From B30-G6 sp963701385 (GTDB taxonomy: Bacteria > Desulfobacterota > Desulfobacteria > Desulfobacterales > B30-G6), in the NCBI GenBank assembly GCA_963701385.1, contig CAVOZW010000017.1, positions 248,001 to 312,000 of the forward strand: 64,000 nucleotides of DNA, read 5' to 3'. Both the position numbers and the translations under genes were made by a program. Below the pieces are notes generated by a model, which did not search any database, had not been told where the DNA came from, and worked only from the letters and a program-made list of their open reading frames with translations. Shown in pieces: positions 54,648-63,434 of this stretch. The number at the start of each line of letters is the position of its first letter. The first letter of the stretch is position 1.

Positions 54648-55463
54648 TTATAGCATATACGGATCCAGGTTGTCCCGTAAACCATCGCCTAACAGGTTGA
54701 AACCGAGTACGGTCCAGGCAATGGCAAGACCGGGAAATATGGACATCCAGGGTGAAATATCCATGAATGTCTGTGCTTCGTAGAGCATCCGGCCCCACGA
54801 GGCATGGGGTGGCTGAGTACCGAGTCCCAGATAGCTCAGACCGGCCTCGGCCAGAATGGCGACAGCGAATTGAATGCTTGCCTGGACAATCAGGGGGGAC
54901 AACAAATTCGGCAGTACGTGCCGAAAGGTGATAGCCCACTCGCTGGCACCACTGGCGCGGGCCGCATCGATAAACTCCCGGCTCCATATGGTCAGGGCCA
55001 CGGCCCTGGTAAGTCTGGCAAAAACAGGAATGTAAAAAATTCCTATGGCCACCATGACATTGCCGATAGATGGCTCCCAAATGGCGGAGATGAGTATGGC
55101 CGTCAGAATGGCTGGGAATCCGAAGAGCAGGTCTGAAAACCGCATAATGGACTCGTCCACCCATTTCCCGAAATAGGCCGCCGTCAAACCCAGAGCAACG
55201 CCTGCCAACATGCCGATTGCCACCGTTGCCAGACCCACGATAATCGAGTTGACGGCACCCACCATGACGCGTGACATGATATCCCGTCCGTATTGATCCG
55301 TACCCAGCAGGTGCGATATGGATGGCGACTCAAGACGGTGTCCAGGGTTCATTGTGTTGGCATCGTAAGGCGTCCAAACGAAACTGATCGCAGCGGTCAG
55401 AACAACCACGACCGTTAACACAAGTCCGCATCTGAGGTTTAAATTGGAGAAATACTGCTTCAT
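54648..55463 (-). CDS. oppC: oligopeptide ABC transporter permease (OppC-like)
   Basis: Inner-membrane permease of 271 residues with six helices. The N-terminus carries the OppC-type segment HRLESPSISHLLGTDQYGRD (ISRV...). The EAA loop is in EFIDAARASGASEWAITFRH. GLSYLGLGTQPPHASWGRML is a typical OppC/DppC end. It overlaps the oppB stop by 4 bases. The importer type (di- versus oligopeptide) is not decided by sequence. Confidence 0.94.
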   Translation of the reverse strand: MKQYFSNLNLRCGLVLTVVVVLTAAISFVWTPYDANTMNPGHRLESPSISHLLGTDQYGRDIMSRVMVGAVNSIIVGLATVAIGMLAGVALGLTAAYFGKWVDESIMRFSDLLFGFPAILTAILISAIWEPSIGNVMVAIGIFYIPVFARLTRAVALTIWSREFIDAARASGASEWAITFRHVLPNLLSPLIVQASIQFAVAILAEAGLSYLGLGTQPPHASWGRMLYEAQTFMDISPWMSIFPGLAIAWTVLGFNLLGDGLRDNLDPYML

Positions 55464-56407
55464 CTTTCGAGTCTTATTCTGGGATCGATGACAGCGTATG
55501 CCAGATCCACGAGAAAGTGAACAATGACCACCGCCGCCGCCATAAACAGAACGATTTCCCGAACAACAGGCAAATCCCTTTGTCCGATGGCCTGAAACAC
55601 CAGACGCCCAAGCCCGGGAAGATAAAAGACATTTTCAATGATGATGGCGCCGGCCAACAGTTGACCCATCTGAAGACCCAGAATGGTCAGTACGGGAATA
55701 AGGGCGTTTTTCAAGGCGTGCACATACAAAACGCTTCTTTCCCGAAGCCCCTTCGCTCGTGCCGTGCGAATATAATTCTCCTGCAGAACATCCAGAACCG
55801 ATGAGCGCGTTACGCGGGTAAGAATGGCTGCACGAACAATCCCCAGGGCAAATGCCGGCAGAAGCAGGGACTTGAAAGACCCCCAGAAATGGGTCATCCA
55901 TCCCGGGAACCCGCCCGCCGGAAACAACCCCAGCTTAACGGAAAATAAGAGTATCAATAAAATTCCCAACCAGAATTCAGGTACTGCCAGGCCCATCTGT
56001 GTAAAGCTCATCACCGAGATATCGCCGGTCCGATTTTGGTGACGCGCAGCAAATATTCCCAGGGGCAGGGAAATGCCAACGGCGATCATCATGGCCATAC
56101 ATGCCAGCGGCCCCGTGACGGCCAGACGGGAAACGATTAAATCGAAAACAGGCACGTCATAATGAATGGAGCGACTGCCGGTACCGGACAAGGTGCGGCC
56201 GACCCAGTCTCCATACTGAGCCCAGAAAGGTTGGTCGAGACCCAGTTCAGCTCTCAGGTTGGCCAGCGTTTCAGGTGTTGCATTGATCCCCAATATAATC
56301 TGAGCCGGGTCGCCGGGAAGGACAAACAGGACCGCAAAAACAGTCCATGAGACCAGGAACAAAAGAATACCAAGCGTGAAGATTTTTTTGATGAGATATT
56401 TAGACAT
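55460..56407 (-). CDS. oppB: oligopeptide ABC transporter permease (OppB-like)
   Basis: It has 315 residues with six helices. The start MSKYLIKKIFTLGILLFLVS is at 56407; an ATG at 56446 is in frame but less like the family. FVLPGDPAQIILG, the EAA loop ENYIRTARAKGLRERSVLYV and the C-terminal segment VFYLPGLGRLVFQAIGQRD identify OppB/DppB. It lies between the substrate-binding protein and oppC. Confidence 0.94.
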   Translation of the reverse strand: MSKYLIKKIFTLGILLFLVSWTVFAVLFVLPGDPAQIILGINATPETLANLRAELGLDQPFWAQYGDWVGRTLSGTGSRSIHYDVPVFDLIVSRLAVTGPLACMAMMIAVGISLPLGIFAARHQNRTGDISVMSFTQMGLAVPEFWLGILLILLFSVKLGLFPAGGFPGWMTHFWGSFKSLLLPAFALGIVRAAILTRVTRSSVLDVLQENYIRTARAKGLRERSVLYVHALKNALIPVLTILGLQMGQLLAGAIIIENVFYLPGLGRLVFQAIGQRDLPVVREIVLFMAAAVVIVHFLVDLAYAVIDPRIRLER

Positions 56408-56516
56408 ATCGAATTGATGAAACTTAAAATTCGAAAACCGAAACAAATTCTAATATGGAGCATTCGTGTTTAGGTCATTGGAGATTGTTTAGGATTTGGA
56501 ATTTCGTGCTTCCTAT

Positions 56517-58013
56517 TTACTTTTTCAGCCACACCCGGGTACAATCCAGGGCCACGGTTGGATAGTTCTCCCACCAGTCCATGACATTGCGCTTCATGGT
56601 GGGCAAACCAGACACCGAAAACAAATAGCCGTTGACGGCATCCTCGGCGATAATTTCCTGACACCTGCCGAACCATTTGGCCTTCTCTGCTTCATCGGGT
56701 GCTTTAAGCGCCTTTGCATAAGCATCCCTGAACGCCTGGGAGTCGTACTGAAAGTAATAGTCCGGATTCGCATAGATGCCGATATCCCAGGCCTCGACAT
56801 GGCCGATCATGGTCAGCTGAAATTCTTTTTTCTTGAAAATACGGTCAATCCACTGGCCCCATTCCACGATTTCGATCTTCAATCGTATGCCCACTTTACC
56901 GAGCATATCTGCGATGACCTCGCCCGCCCTTTTGGAGTAGCTATAGATAGCCGGCAGTTTGATGGTGGCATCAAAGCCATTCGGAAAACCTGCCGCAGTC
57001 AACAAGGCCCTGGCTTTTTCGGGGTCATAGGGAAATCTTTGCGTTAAATCGACATAGTAGGGCGTAGACGGGGACCAGTGTGAACCAATGGGCGTACCGT
57101 AACCGAACATCACCAGGTCCACAACCGTCTGCCGGTCTATGGCATAGGCCATGGCCTGCCGGACACGCACATCGTCAAAGGGTTTGGCCTTGTTGTTGGT
57201 GGACATGATGACTTCGCCGGTGGTCGATCCTGCAAAAACCTTGAACCGTGGATCCTTTGACAACGCGATCACCGATTCCGGTGCGCCGATGTAACCGATA
57301 ACATCGATATCACCGGCCTTGAGGGCCGCTATCTGGGCGCTGGCATCACCGATAAACTTGAAGACCACCCTGTCTAGATAGGGGAGCTCCGGATCCCAGT
57401 AACCGTCAAAGCGCTGCATCTCCACGCGATCCCCGCGTACCCACGCCACGAATTCGAAAGGCCCGGTGCCGATGGGGTTGGACTTGGCTGCCTCGTAGCC
57501 CTTCATGGGAAGCATCACGGCATCTCCCTCGGCCATGTGGGCGATAAACAGGGCATCCACCTCATTGAGAACGATGCGCAGGGTATCGTCATCGATGACA
57601 TCGATTTTCTGGATGCCTCTGAAATATTCCGGGTGCGGATTGACAGTTCCTTCACCCATGGCACGTTCAAGATTCCATTTGGCTACCTGGGCATCAAACT
57701 GTTCGCCATTGTGGAACCGCACATCTTTTCGAAGAATGAAATCATAGGTTTGACCATCCGGTGACACCGACCAGTCCATGGCCAGCCCCGGAACAAAACG
57801 ACCCTTGCTGTCGACCTTGATAAGCCCCTCGAAGATATTGGCATACACCACCCTGTCGATGGCGGCAGCTGTGTTGGCTGTCGGGTCGAGTCCCGGCGGT
57901 TCTGCTGGTTGACAGACAATCAGGCTGCCTCCCTTTTGGGGACTCGACGCCGCGGCATGCAACACAGGAACAACGAAAGCCAGCAACAGAACAAGACATG
58001 TAATTTTCTTCAT
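56517..58013 (-). CDS. oppA: peptide ABC transporter substrate-binding protein (SBP family 5)
   Basis: Periplasmic binding protein of 498 residues with a signal peptide (residues ~1-22, LVLLLAFVVPVLHAAA). SBP_bac_5 signatures are CQPAEPPGLDPTANTAAAID, NIFEGLIKVDSKGRFVPGLA, FILRKDVRFHNGEQFDAQVA, VRQAMAYAIDRQTVVDLVMF and DPEKARALLTAAGFPNG. It is first gene of the oppABCDF set, 110 bases before oppB. The ligand is unknown; a P1 peptidase lies just upstream. Confidence 0.94.
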   Translation of the reverse strand: MKKITCLVLLLAFVVPVLHAAASSPQKGGSLIVCQPAEPPGLDPTANTAAAIDRVVYANIFEGLIKVDSKGRFVPGLAMDWSVSPDGQTYDFILRKDVRFHNGEQFDAQVAKWNLERAMGEGTVNPHPEYFRGIQKIDVIDDDTLRIVLNEVDALFIAHMAEGDAVMLPMKGYEAAKSNPIGTGPFEFVAWVRGDRVEMQRFDGYWDPELPYLDRVVFKFIGDASAQIAALKAGDIDVIGYIGAPESVIALSKDPRFKVFAGSTTGEVIMSTNNKAKPFDDVRVRQAMAYAIDRQTVVDLVMFGYGTPIGSHWSPSTPYYVDLTQRFPYDPEKARALLTAAGFPNGFDATIKLPAIYSYSKRAGEVIADMLGKVGIRLKIEIVEWGQWIDRIFKKKEFQLTMIGHVEAWDIGIYANPDYYFQYDSQAFRDAYAKALKAPDEAEKAKWFGRCQEIIAEDAVNGYLFSVSGLPTMKRNVMDWWENYPTVALDCTRVWLKK

Positions 58014-58142
58014 GGGGTCTCCTCATGGGATCTGGTGGTGATCAATCCACACCACGTCAGCATTCTTTTGACAATGACCGGTGGACTATAGGGTATTTTT
58101 CGATGATATTCAAGGAGATAAGTCTTAAGCTGTAAGCTTTAA

Positions 58143-58219
58143 CTCAACTTTCTGGGTTCAATGAACGCGAAATGAATAATTCCCTGGCGCTCTTTCTATG
58201 GTGTAAACCGAAAGTTGAG
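58143..58219. repeat. 77-bp dispersed repeat with inverted ends, copy 2
   Basis: The ends are CTCAACTTTC and GAAAGTTGAG (10-bp inverted repeats); the left 54 bases match 27019-27072. It resembles a small MITE- or REP-like element. It lies between oppA and the P1 peptidase gene; the 58014-58142 part shows nothing else. Confidence 0.6.
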
Positions 58220-58270
58220 CTGTAAGCCGTAAGCGCCCGCTTATCGCTTACAGCTTATGGCTTACAACTC
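58219..58270. repeat. imperfect inverted repeat at the peptidase 3' end
   Basis: GAGCTGTAAGCCGTAAGCG pairs imperfectly with CGCTTACAGCTTATGGCTTA across a 9-base spacer. It supplies the last codons (VVSHKL) and stop of the P1 peptidase gene on the minus strand and may act as its terminator. Related AGCTGTAAGC words occur at 58127 and 54614. Confidence 0.55.
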
Positions 58271-59270
58271 TATCCGGCAGGTCCCTGAATGCCATAAAAT
58301 CCCTGTAGGTTTCAGCACCAAGAATTCCATGCACGATGGCTCTCGACATGCATTGGGCGGCAGCATGCCCGATATCGCTCAGGGCCTGGGCATGATTCCC
58401 GGCCAAAACCCCCTGGACGTCCGGTAACGCTCTCTGGCCGGTTGCCATGCAGAAGATGGTATCTCCATCAAACATGGTGTGGGTCGGTCTTACGGCCCTT
58501 GCCAGACCATCATGCGCCATCTGTGCTATTTTCTTGGCCTGGACCTTGGTTATCGTTGCATCGGTTGCAACAACGCCTATAGTTGTGTTGGCAATCGGCG
58601 GCAGCGGCAGTTGTTGAGGCAGTCGGACGCTTCTTCTTCCCTGGTTCCCGAACTCGTGGTGCATCTCCAGATCTCGCTCCCATATCCTGCCCGTATCCGG
58701 GTTGACCACCGAGCCGAACGAATTGACGGCCGCAACAGCAGCAACGGTAATTCCCGATGACATCACAAGGCTTGCGGATCCCAAACCGCCCTTAATGGCG
58801 CCAGACACGGCTCCGGTAGCGGCACCCAGGCAGCCTTCCGCCAAAGGACCGGAATCAGCGGCCTCGCAGGCCCTGAAACCCCATTGCGCCTGAATCGGAG
58901 GAATAAAATCAACGCCGCGTCCTAGATCAAACAAGACGGCTGCGGGCACAATGGGTGCTACATGAGTCCCATCCATCGGAAATCCAAGATGTCTATCCGC
59001 CAGCCAGCGAACCACGCCGTCTGAAGCTGCCAGGCCATAGACAGACCCACCCGAAAGCACCACTGCCTGTACCCTCTCCACCAGGTTGATGGGGTCCAAA
59101 AGATCGGTTTCGCGGGTGCCGGGAGCAGCCCCGCGAACATCAACCCCGGCAACCGCCCCCTGCTTGCACAAAATAACCGTCACACCGCTGGCGGCCACTT
59201 TGTCGGTGTAATTTCCGGCCAATATTCCGTCCACGTCCGTAATCGAATTCTTCTCTCCTACAATCACCAT
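58248..59270 (-). CDS. P1-family peptidase (DmpA/aminopeptidase-like)
   Basis: N-terminal-nucleophile-type hydrolase of 340 residues from ATG 59270 (GAGGA upstream; an in-frame ATG at 59318 adds 16 residues). Family signatures are GVTVILCKQGAVAGVDVRGA, GTRETDLL, VVLSGGSVYGLAASDGVVRW, GAATGAVSGAIKGGLGSAS and LPPIANTTIGVVATDATITK, where the Thr-type nucleophile follows Asn. The precursor self-cleaves before this residue in the family. It releases amino acids from short peptides. It is the likely partner of the adjacent oppABCDF importer. Confidence 0.92.
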   Translation of the reverse strand: MVIVGEKNSITDVDGILAGNYTDKVAASGVTVILCKQGAVAGVDVRGAAPGTRETDLLDPINLVERVQAVVLSGGSVYGLAASDGVVRWLADRHLGFPMDGTHVAPIVPAAVLFDLGRGVDFIPPIQAQWGFRACEAADSGPLAEGCLGAATGAVSGAIKGGLGSASLVMSSGITVAAVAAVNSFGSVVNPDTGRIWERDLEMHHEFGNQGRRSVRLPQQLPLPPIANTTIGVVATDATITKVQAKKIAQMAHDGLARAVRPTHTMFDGDTIFCMATGQRALPDVQGVLAGNHAQALSDIGHAAAQCMSRAIVHGILGAETYRDFMAFRDLPDRVVSHKL

Positions 59271-59418
59271 GGTAGCGTCCTCGCATCTCTTTTCTATTGA
59301 CAGCAACCACTCAATCACCTAATTTTTCCGATAAGCTAGGTTAAAATTGAATTTTTGGCGCGACCGTCTTCACCTGCCACCCATTCATATAAAAATCAAA
59401 AGGTCTCAAGGTGTTGCC

Positions 59419-61548
59419 ATGAAAATAATCCAACGCCGTTATATCCTTTCATTTGCGGTTATGCTGGCCCTGCCGGCAATTTTGTCCGGCTGTGCCCACT
59501 ACCAGGGCGACGGTTCCATGACGACCATTATCGCCACATCAGAGGCTTTCAATTCCTTTGACGGCGAATATGAAAACAGCGACTATTTCAAACATCACAA
59601 ACCCGAATCTATCGCCGTCCTACCATTTTCTTCACTTGATGAAAAGCCCTTTACATTGAGCTCAGGGTTCGAACACCCGGAAAACATTGTCCGGCGGGGT
59701 CTATACAATCATATCAGCTCCCTGCCCTTCAAAGACATGGAAATATTTCAAACCGATACACGCCTCAAAAATGCCGGCCTCTTGAAAACGGAAATGATAC
59801 GCCAACTGATAGAGACAAACCCCAAAAAGCTCAAGAGTATTCTTGGGGTCGATGCGGTCGTTACCGGAGATGTGACCCATTTTGATCGCATTTATGCTGG
59901 TGTTTATTCCCAGGTGGCGGTGGGCTGCGAAGTCACGATGTGGGATCTGAACAATGGCAAACTGCTGTGGCGTGCCAAGCATGTGAGTCGCGCCCACGCC
60001 GGGGGCATATCCCTTAATCCGCTTGGAATACTACTCTCCGCAGCTGCATCTGTCTGGAATATGCGCGATACGGAAATGTTGAGCCAAACCGACGAATTGT
60101 TTCGCGAGATCGTATCCACCATCGACATGCCCGCTACGGACCTCATATCACAGCAGGCGCCCCCCCGTATTGATCTCTTTTCGGCCGTGGGAACGGGCCA
60201 ACCATTTACCGCTGGTAAAGAGGTAGTCTTCAGACTGGTGGGTGATCCTGACTGCAAGGCCTATGTTGATCTGGGTGATTTCAGGAGCGCCATCCCCCTC
60301 GGACCTGTCTCCCCGGCGAAAAAACAGATCATTTCCGAAGAGATCATGGCATCGATTCGCGATAGGTATCAGGCCTCGAAACAGGAGCTTACAGACGCCC
60401 TGGCAGCAGAACTCAAAAATGGACTGGCTTCCCGGGAAATTTATGAAGGCATCTACACGATATCCCCCGGCGAAGAACGATACGGATTGATATCCAAGGC
60501 TTATCTGGTCAACGCCATGGGTGACCAGGGACATCGGATCGATATGGTTCACACCATCGATATCGATGCCGACCCGCCTGATGCGCCCGCAGGGCTCTCA
60601 TCCGAAGCCCTTAACCGTAAAATCAGACTTTCCTGGTCCCCCAACACTGAAAACGATCTAAAAGGATATCAGCTCTGGATGAGCCCATCACCCCTCAGTG
60701 GCTACCATCTCGTCAAGCTCAGTGAAACACCTGAGAGTCTTCTGGAAGATCTGCCAAATTTTGATCCCGTTTATCTCAAAATTAGAGCGCTAGACTGGGC
60801 CGACAACGCGAGCCCCTTCTCCCATCAGATATCATCCGTTCCCTTGCCGGAGCCCGGACTGTATGACCTTCCACAGCCAGACGCTTCGTTAGGCGGGGTC
60901 ATTGACGGCAACGTACTGCTCGTGAGGCTAAAGAGTCCTTATAACATTACCGCAGACATCTATGTAAAACCTGGCGCAACCCTGTATGCGGAACCGGGTG
61001 TGGAAATTCGTTTTTCTCCCGACACCGCACTGGTCATTGCCGGTGGGAGCTTCGTCTCCTACGGGGAAAAAGCACGGCCGGTCAGACTGGTTCCGACTGT
61101 ATTGAACGCACCGCCGGGGGCCTGGAAAGGACTGGTTCTGGATCGTGCGGCACGCGTCCGACTGAATCACGTAAGCATTTTGAATGCCACCACCGGCTTG
61201 ACCGTCATTGACAGTGCACCGGAAATTATGGGTGCAACCATCAGCGGCTGCTCCCAGGCAGGTATCCATCTGAAATCGAAGGCCAGACCAAATATCACCT
61301 GTACGACCTTTGTATCGAATACCGGTCAAGGCGCCCTTGTCATCGAGGGAGAAGGTGTTTGGCCCCGGATCCGGCAGAATCTTTTCATCCATAACGAACC
61401 GTTCCACGTTCAGAGCTACGCACCCATGGCCATCGATTTAAGCGAAAATTACTGGGGAGACCCTTTTCCGGACCAGAATCGTTTTTTAGGGGATATTATC
61501 TGGGAACCGGCGCTCTCGGAACCGCCCACTTGCGGGTCAGAACAATGA
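59419..61548 (+). CDS. large lipoprotein: GNA1162/DUF799-like domain, fibronectin III-like and beta-helix
   Basis: It has 709 residues from ATG 59419 (GGTGTTGCC before it). A lipoprotein signal ends in LPAILSGC (lipobox Cys ~25). Residues ~40-235 resemble the GNA1162/DUF799 fold (HKPESIAVLPFSSLDEKPF, ILGVDAVVTGDVTHFDRIYA, VTMWDLNNGKLLWRAKHVSR). Next comes a beta domain, then a fibronectin III-like segment (PPDAPAGLSSEALNRKIRLS). The last ~200 residues look like a right-handed beta-helix (GATLYAEPGVEIRFSPDTAL; ATTGLTVIDSAPEIMGATIS). Outer-membrane or surface location is likely. The joined architecture is unusual. It precedes another envelope gene. Confidence 0.8.
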   Translation: MKIIQRRYILSFAVMLALPAILSGCAHYQGDGSMTTIIATSEAFNSFDGEYENSDYFKHHKPESIAVLPFSSLDEKPFTLSSGFEHPENIVRRGLYNHISSLPFKDMEIFQTDTRLKNAGLLKTEMIRQLIETNPKKLKSILGVDAVVTGDVTHFDRIYAGVYSQVAVGCEVTMWDLNNGKLLWRAKHVSRAHAGGISLNPLGILLSAAASVWNMRDTEMLSQTDELFREIVSTIDMPATDLISQQAPPRIDLFSAVGTGQPFTAGKEVVFRLVGDPDCKAYVDLGDFRSAIPLGPVSPAKKQIISEEIMASIRDRYQASKQELTDALAAELKNGLASREIYEGIYTISPGEERYGLISKAYLVNAMGDQGHRIDMVHTIDIDADPPDAPAGLSSEALNRKIRLSWSPNTENDLKGYQLWMSPSPLSGYHLVKLSETPESLLEDLPNFDPVYLKIRALDWADNASPFSHQISSVPLPEPGLYDLPQPDASLGGVIDGNVLLVRLKSPYNITADIYVKPGATLYAEPGVEIRFSPDTALVIAGGSFVSYGEKARPVRLVPTVLNAPPGAWKGLVLDRAARVRLNHVSILNATTGLTVIDSAPEIMGATISGCSQAGIHLKSKARPNITCTTFVSNTGQGALVIEGEGVWPRIRQNLFIHNEPFHVQSYAPMAIDLSENYWGDPFPDQNRFLGDIIWEPALSEPPTCGSEQ

Positions 61549-61607
61549 AATAAGAGCGACAAGGTCGCGTTTCATTTATCGTGTAACGATGTTAGTTGGA
61601 GGTACAA

Positions 61608-62780
61608 ATGATACACCTGAACAAACCCGCCGTGATGATACTCACAGTCATGTTGATCTTCCTTTTTCCCATTACCGGTCATGCAGCGTCTCCAACGAGG
61701 GAACAGATCACCGAATACGGGTTCATCGACTGGTTGAATCAGAAAGTGTATGCCACCGGCATCGGCATTGTGCCTCAGGATAAAGAGAACCCGACCCAGG
61801 CAAAAAGCCTGGCCTATCGCGCCGCGGTGGTGGTTGCCCAGAGAAATCTGCTGGAAGTGATAAAAGGTGTGCACATCGACTCGCAAACCGTTCTTGGAAA
61901 ACGGGTTGTCACCAATGATATCATTATCTCCAAAATAGAAGGCATTGTTACGTTCAGCCAGATGGAAAGCTCCCGGGTGCTTGAAAACAACGCGGTAAGC
62001 GTAACCCTCAGCATGCCCCTGACCGGCAGAATGGGAGAAGTGCTCATCCACGCCATCGAAGGTACCGCCAAGACGCCTTCCACGGCATCACCATTCCAGG
62101 ACCTGACAGAGCGCCTCTTTGGCTTGGAAAAAAGGGTGACAGCACTTGAAAACCAACTCTCGCGCCTGAATGACATTTCAGTGCAACAAAAATCGGTTAT
62201 CCACCTCCTAACATATCTGGTGGATGCATGGCAGCAGGATACCGATATTAGGGCCGCTATGCGGCCGGTTGGATTTGCATCCGATGAAGAAACCGCTGCA
62301 TTGCGACAACAGATAAATGAACAAGAAAGACAAATGGCCTCCATGGCCATCCATTTGAATGATTTGTCACGCCGTCTGGCAGACCTCGAAAATGACACGG
62401 CTGTCAAAAAGACAACGCCACAAGCTGAAACACGCACCAAAGCCCACCCCTATACCGGCCTCATCGTGGACGCCCGCGATATTGGTTTCAAGCCCTCTCT
62501 GCGACCCGAATTTTATCACCGGAACGAACTGATTTATCCGGGGAACTACCTGAACCTAGCGGATGCTGTTCGCAATGGTTACGTCCGCTATTTCAACAGC
62601 CGGGTTCAAGCACAGCAGAGCGAGCGCGCCGGCTCCCTTCCATATGCCACCAAGGCAACCGGAACCGCGGGCGGCGACCGGGGTCTGTCCATCGACGAAG
62701 AGACATCACTGATCCTGAAAGCGGTTCTTCAGGAGCCGGATAATTTCCTGTCTCGGTGCATGGTGGTGATTATCTTCTAA
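61608..62780 (+). CDS. secreted coiled-coil protein, LPP20-like N-terminal domain
   Basis: It has 390 residues from ATG 61608 (GGAGGTACAA upstream). A signal peptide covers ~1-26 (MILTVMLIFLFPITGHA). Residues ~40-140 resemble the LPP20 lipoprotein fold (VYATGIGIVPQDKENPTQAK, AYRAAVVVAQRNLLEVIKGV). Residues ~155-270 form a coiled coil (RLFGLEKRVTALENQLSRLN, RQQINEQERQMASMAIHLND). The C-terminal domain (TGLIVDARDIGFKPSLRPEF) is unassigned. It follows the large lipoprotein by 59 bases and is probably cotranscribed with it, suggesting a joint envelope assembly. Confidence 0.78.
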   Translation: MIHLNKPAVMILTVMLIFLFPITGHAASPTREQITEYGFIDWLNQKVYATGIGIVPQDKENPTQAKSLAYRAAVVVAQRNLLEVIKGVHIDSQTVLGKRVVTNDIIISKIEGIVTFSQMESSRVLENNAVSVTLSMPLTGRMGEVLIHAIEGTAKTPSTASPFQDLTERLFGLEKRVTALENQLSRLNDISVQQKSVIHLLTYLVDAWQQDTDIRAAMRPVGFASDEETAALRQQINEQERQMASMAIHLNDLSRRLADLENDTAVKKTTPQAETRTKAHPYTGLIVDARDIGFKPSLRPEFYHRNELIYPGNYLNLADAVRNGYVRYFNSRVQAQQSERAGSLPYATKATGTAGGDRGLSIDEETSLILKAVLQEPDNFLSRCMVVIIF

Positions 62781-62826
62781 ATGGAACCCCACGGACAAAC
62801 CAGTAGTCTTCTACGAAGGCGGAAAA

Positions 62827-62881
62827 ATACCACATATTGTATCATGTTGTGCTTGACACACTACATATCAGTCGCTATAGT
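62827..62881 (+). promoter_or_regulatory. sigma-70 promoter with two NrdR-like boxes
   Basis: Box 1 ATACCACATATTGTAT (62827-62842) and box 2 ACACTACATATCAGTC (62858-62873) are exactly 31 bases apart. The promoter is TTGACA (62853-62858), a 17-base spacer and TATAGT (62876-62881), so both boxes flank or overlap it. The arrangement mirrors the nrdD promoter at 28808-28861. The leader to the next gene is about 130 bases. Confidence 0.7.
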
Positions 62882-63015
62882 CTTTTTTCTGATCTTTTTC
62901 AGTCCCAATAAGGCACCTTCAAGCATGCCAATATACCCTAAGGTTCCAACGAGGGTTTAATCCATAGCTACTATTTATAAGATGAACAAAATAAAGAAAG
63001 AGACGGAGGATGTTC

Positions 63016-63366
63016 ATGGCTACAATGACGATCAAAAGACTTCACGAGCTTCTGGAAAACAATTCGGACAAAGATGTTCTGGCATGGGTCGGGGCCTGTC
63101 ACGATTGCAAGACCGAAGCCCAGGTAACGGCAACACCCAAAAAAGATGGCATCCATATCGATGGGGGAAGCGTATACGAACCAGCCGCCGACAAATTCAT
63201 GATCAAGTGTGACCACTGTTTTGAAAAGGATCCGGTTCTGAGAGATTATCAGGATTGTGAGGTCTACAGCAGGGTGGTAGGGTATCTGCGACCGGTTGCC
63301 CAATGGAACGATGCCAAGCAGGCAGAGTTCAAGGACAGAAAACTGTATGATCCGAGCATCTGCTGA
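63016..63366 (+). CDS. stand-alone glycyl-radical domain protein, NrdD C-terminus-like
   Basis: It has 116 residues from ATG 63016, 6 bases after GGAGG (an ATG at 63010 is too close). Cys pairs CHDC (28, 31) and CDHC (65, 68) suggest a zinc site as in NrdD. The C-terminal loop EVYSRVVGYLRPVAQW (Gly89) shares about 19 of 24 residues with the NrdD radical loop at Gly671. It lacks the catalytic barrel and thiyl Cys, so it cannot reduce nucleotides alone. By analogy with GrcA/YfiD, which repairs pyruvate formate-lyase, it may serve as a spare radical subunit for NrdD (inference). NrdR-like boxes precede it. Confidence 0.85.
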   Translation: MATMTIKRLHELLENNSDKDVLAWVGACHDCKTEAQVTATPKKDGIHIDGGSVYEPAADKFMIKCDHCFEKDPVLRDYQDCEVYSRVVGYLRPVAQWNDAKQAEFKDRKLYDPSIC

Positions 63367-63369
63367 CCC

Positions 63370-63395
63370 AAAAAAATCGTGCGACGATTTTTTTT
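63370..63395 (+). terminator. Rho-independent terminator
   Basis: The stem AAAAATCGT-GCG-ACGATTTTT with an eight-base T run directly follows the stop codon of the glycyl-radical gene. The A run on the left could also stop transcription from the other side. Confidence 0.85.
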
Positions 63396-63403
63396 AAGAT
63401 CAT

Positions 63404-63434
63404 GATCCGCCAGCGACGCCGTCACTGGCGGATC
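63404..63434. terminator. GC-rich hairpin between convergent genes
   Basis: GATCCGCCAG / CTGGCGGATC with an 11-base loop overlaps the stop codon of the minus-strand selenoprotein candidate. It lacks its own T run but lies beside the terminator at 63370-63395. Confidence 0.6.
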
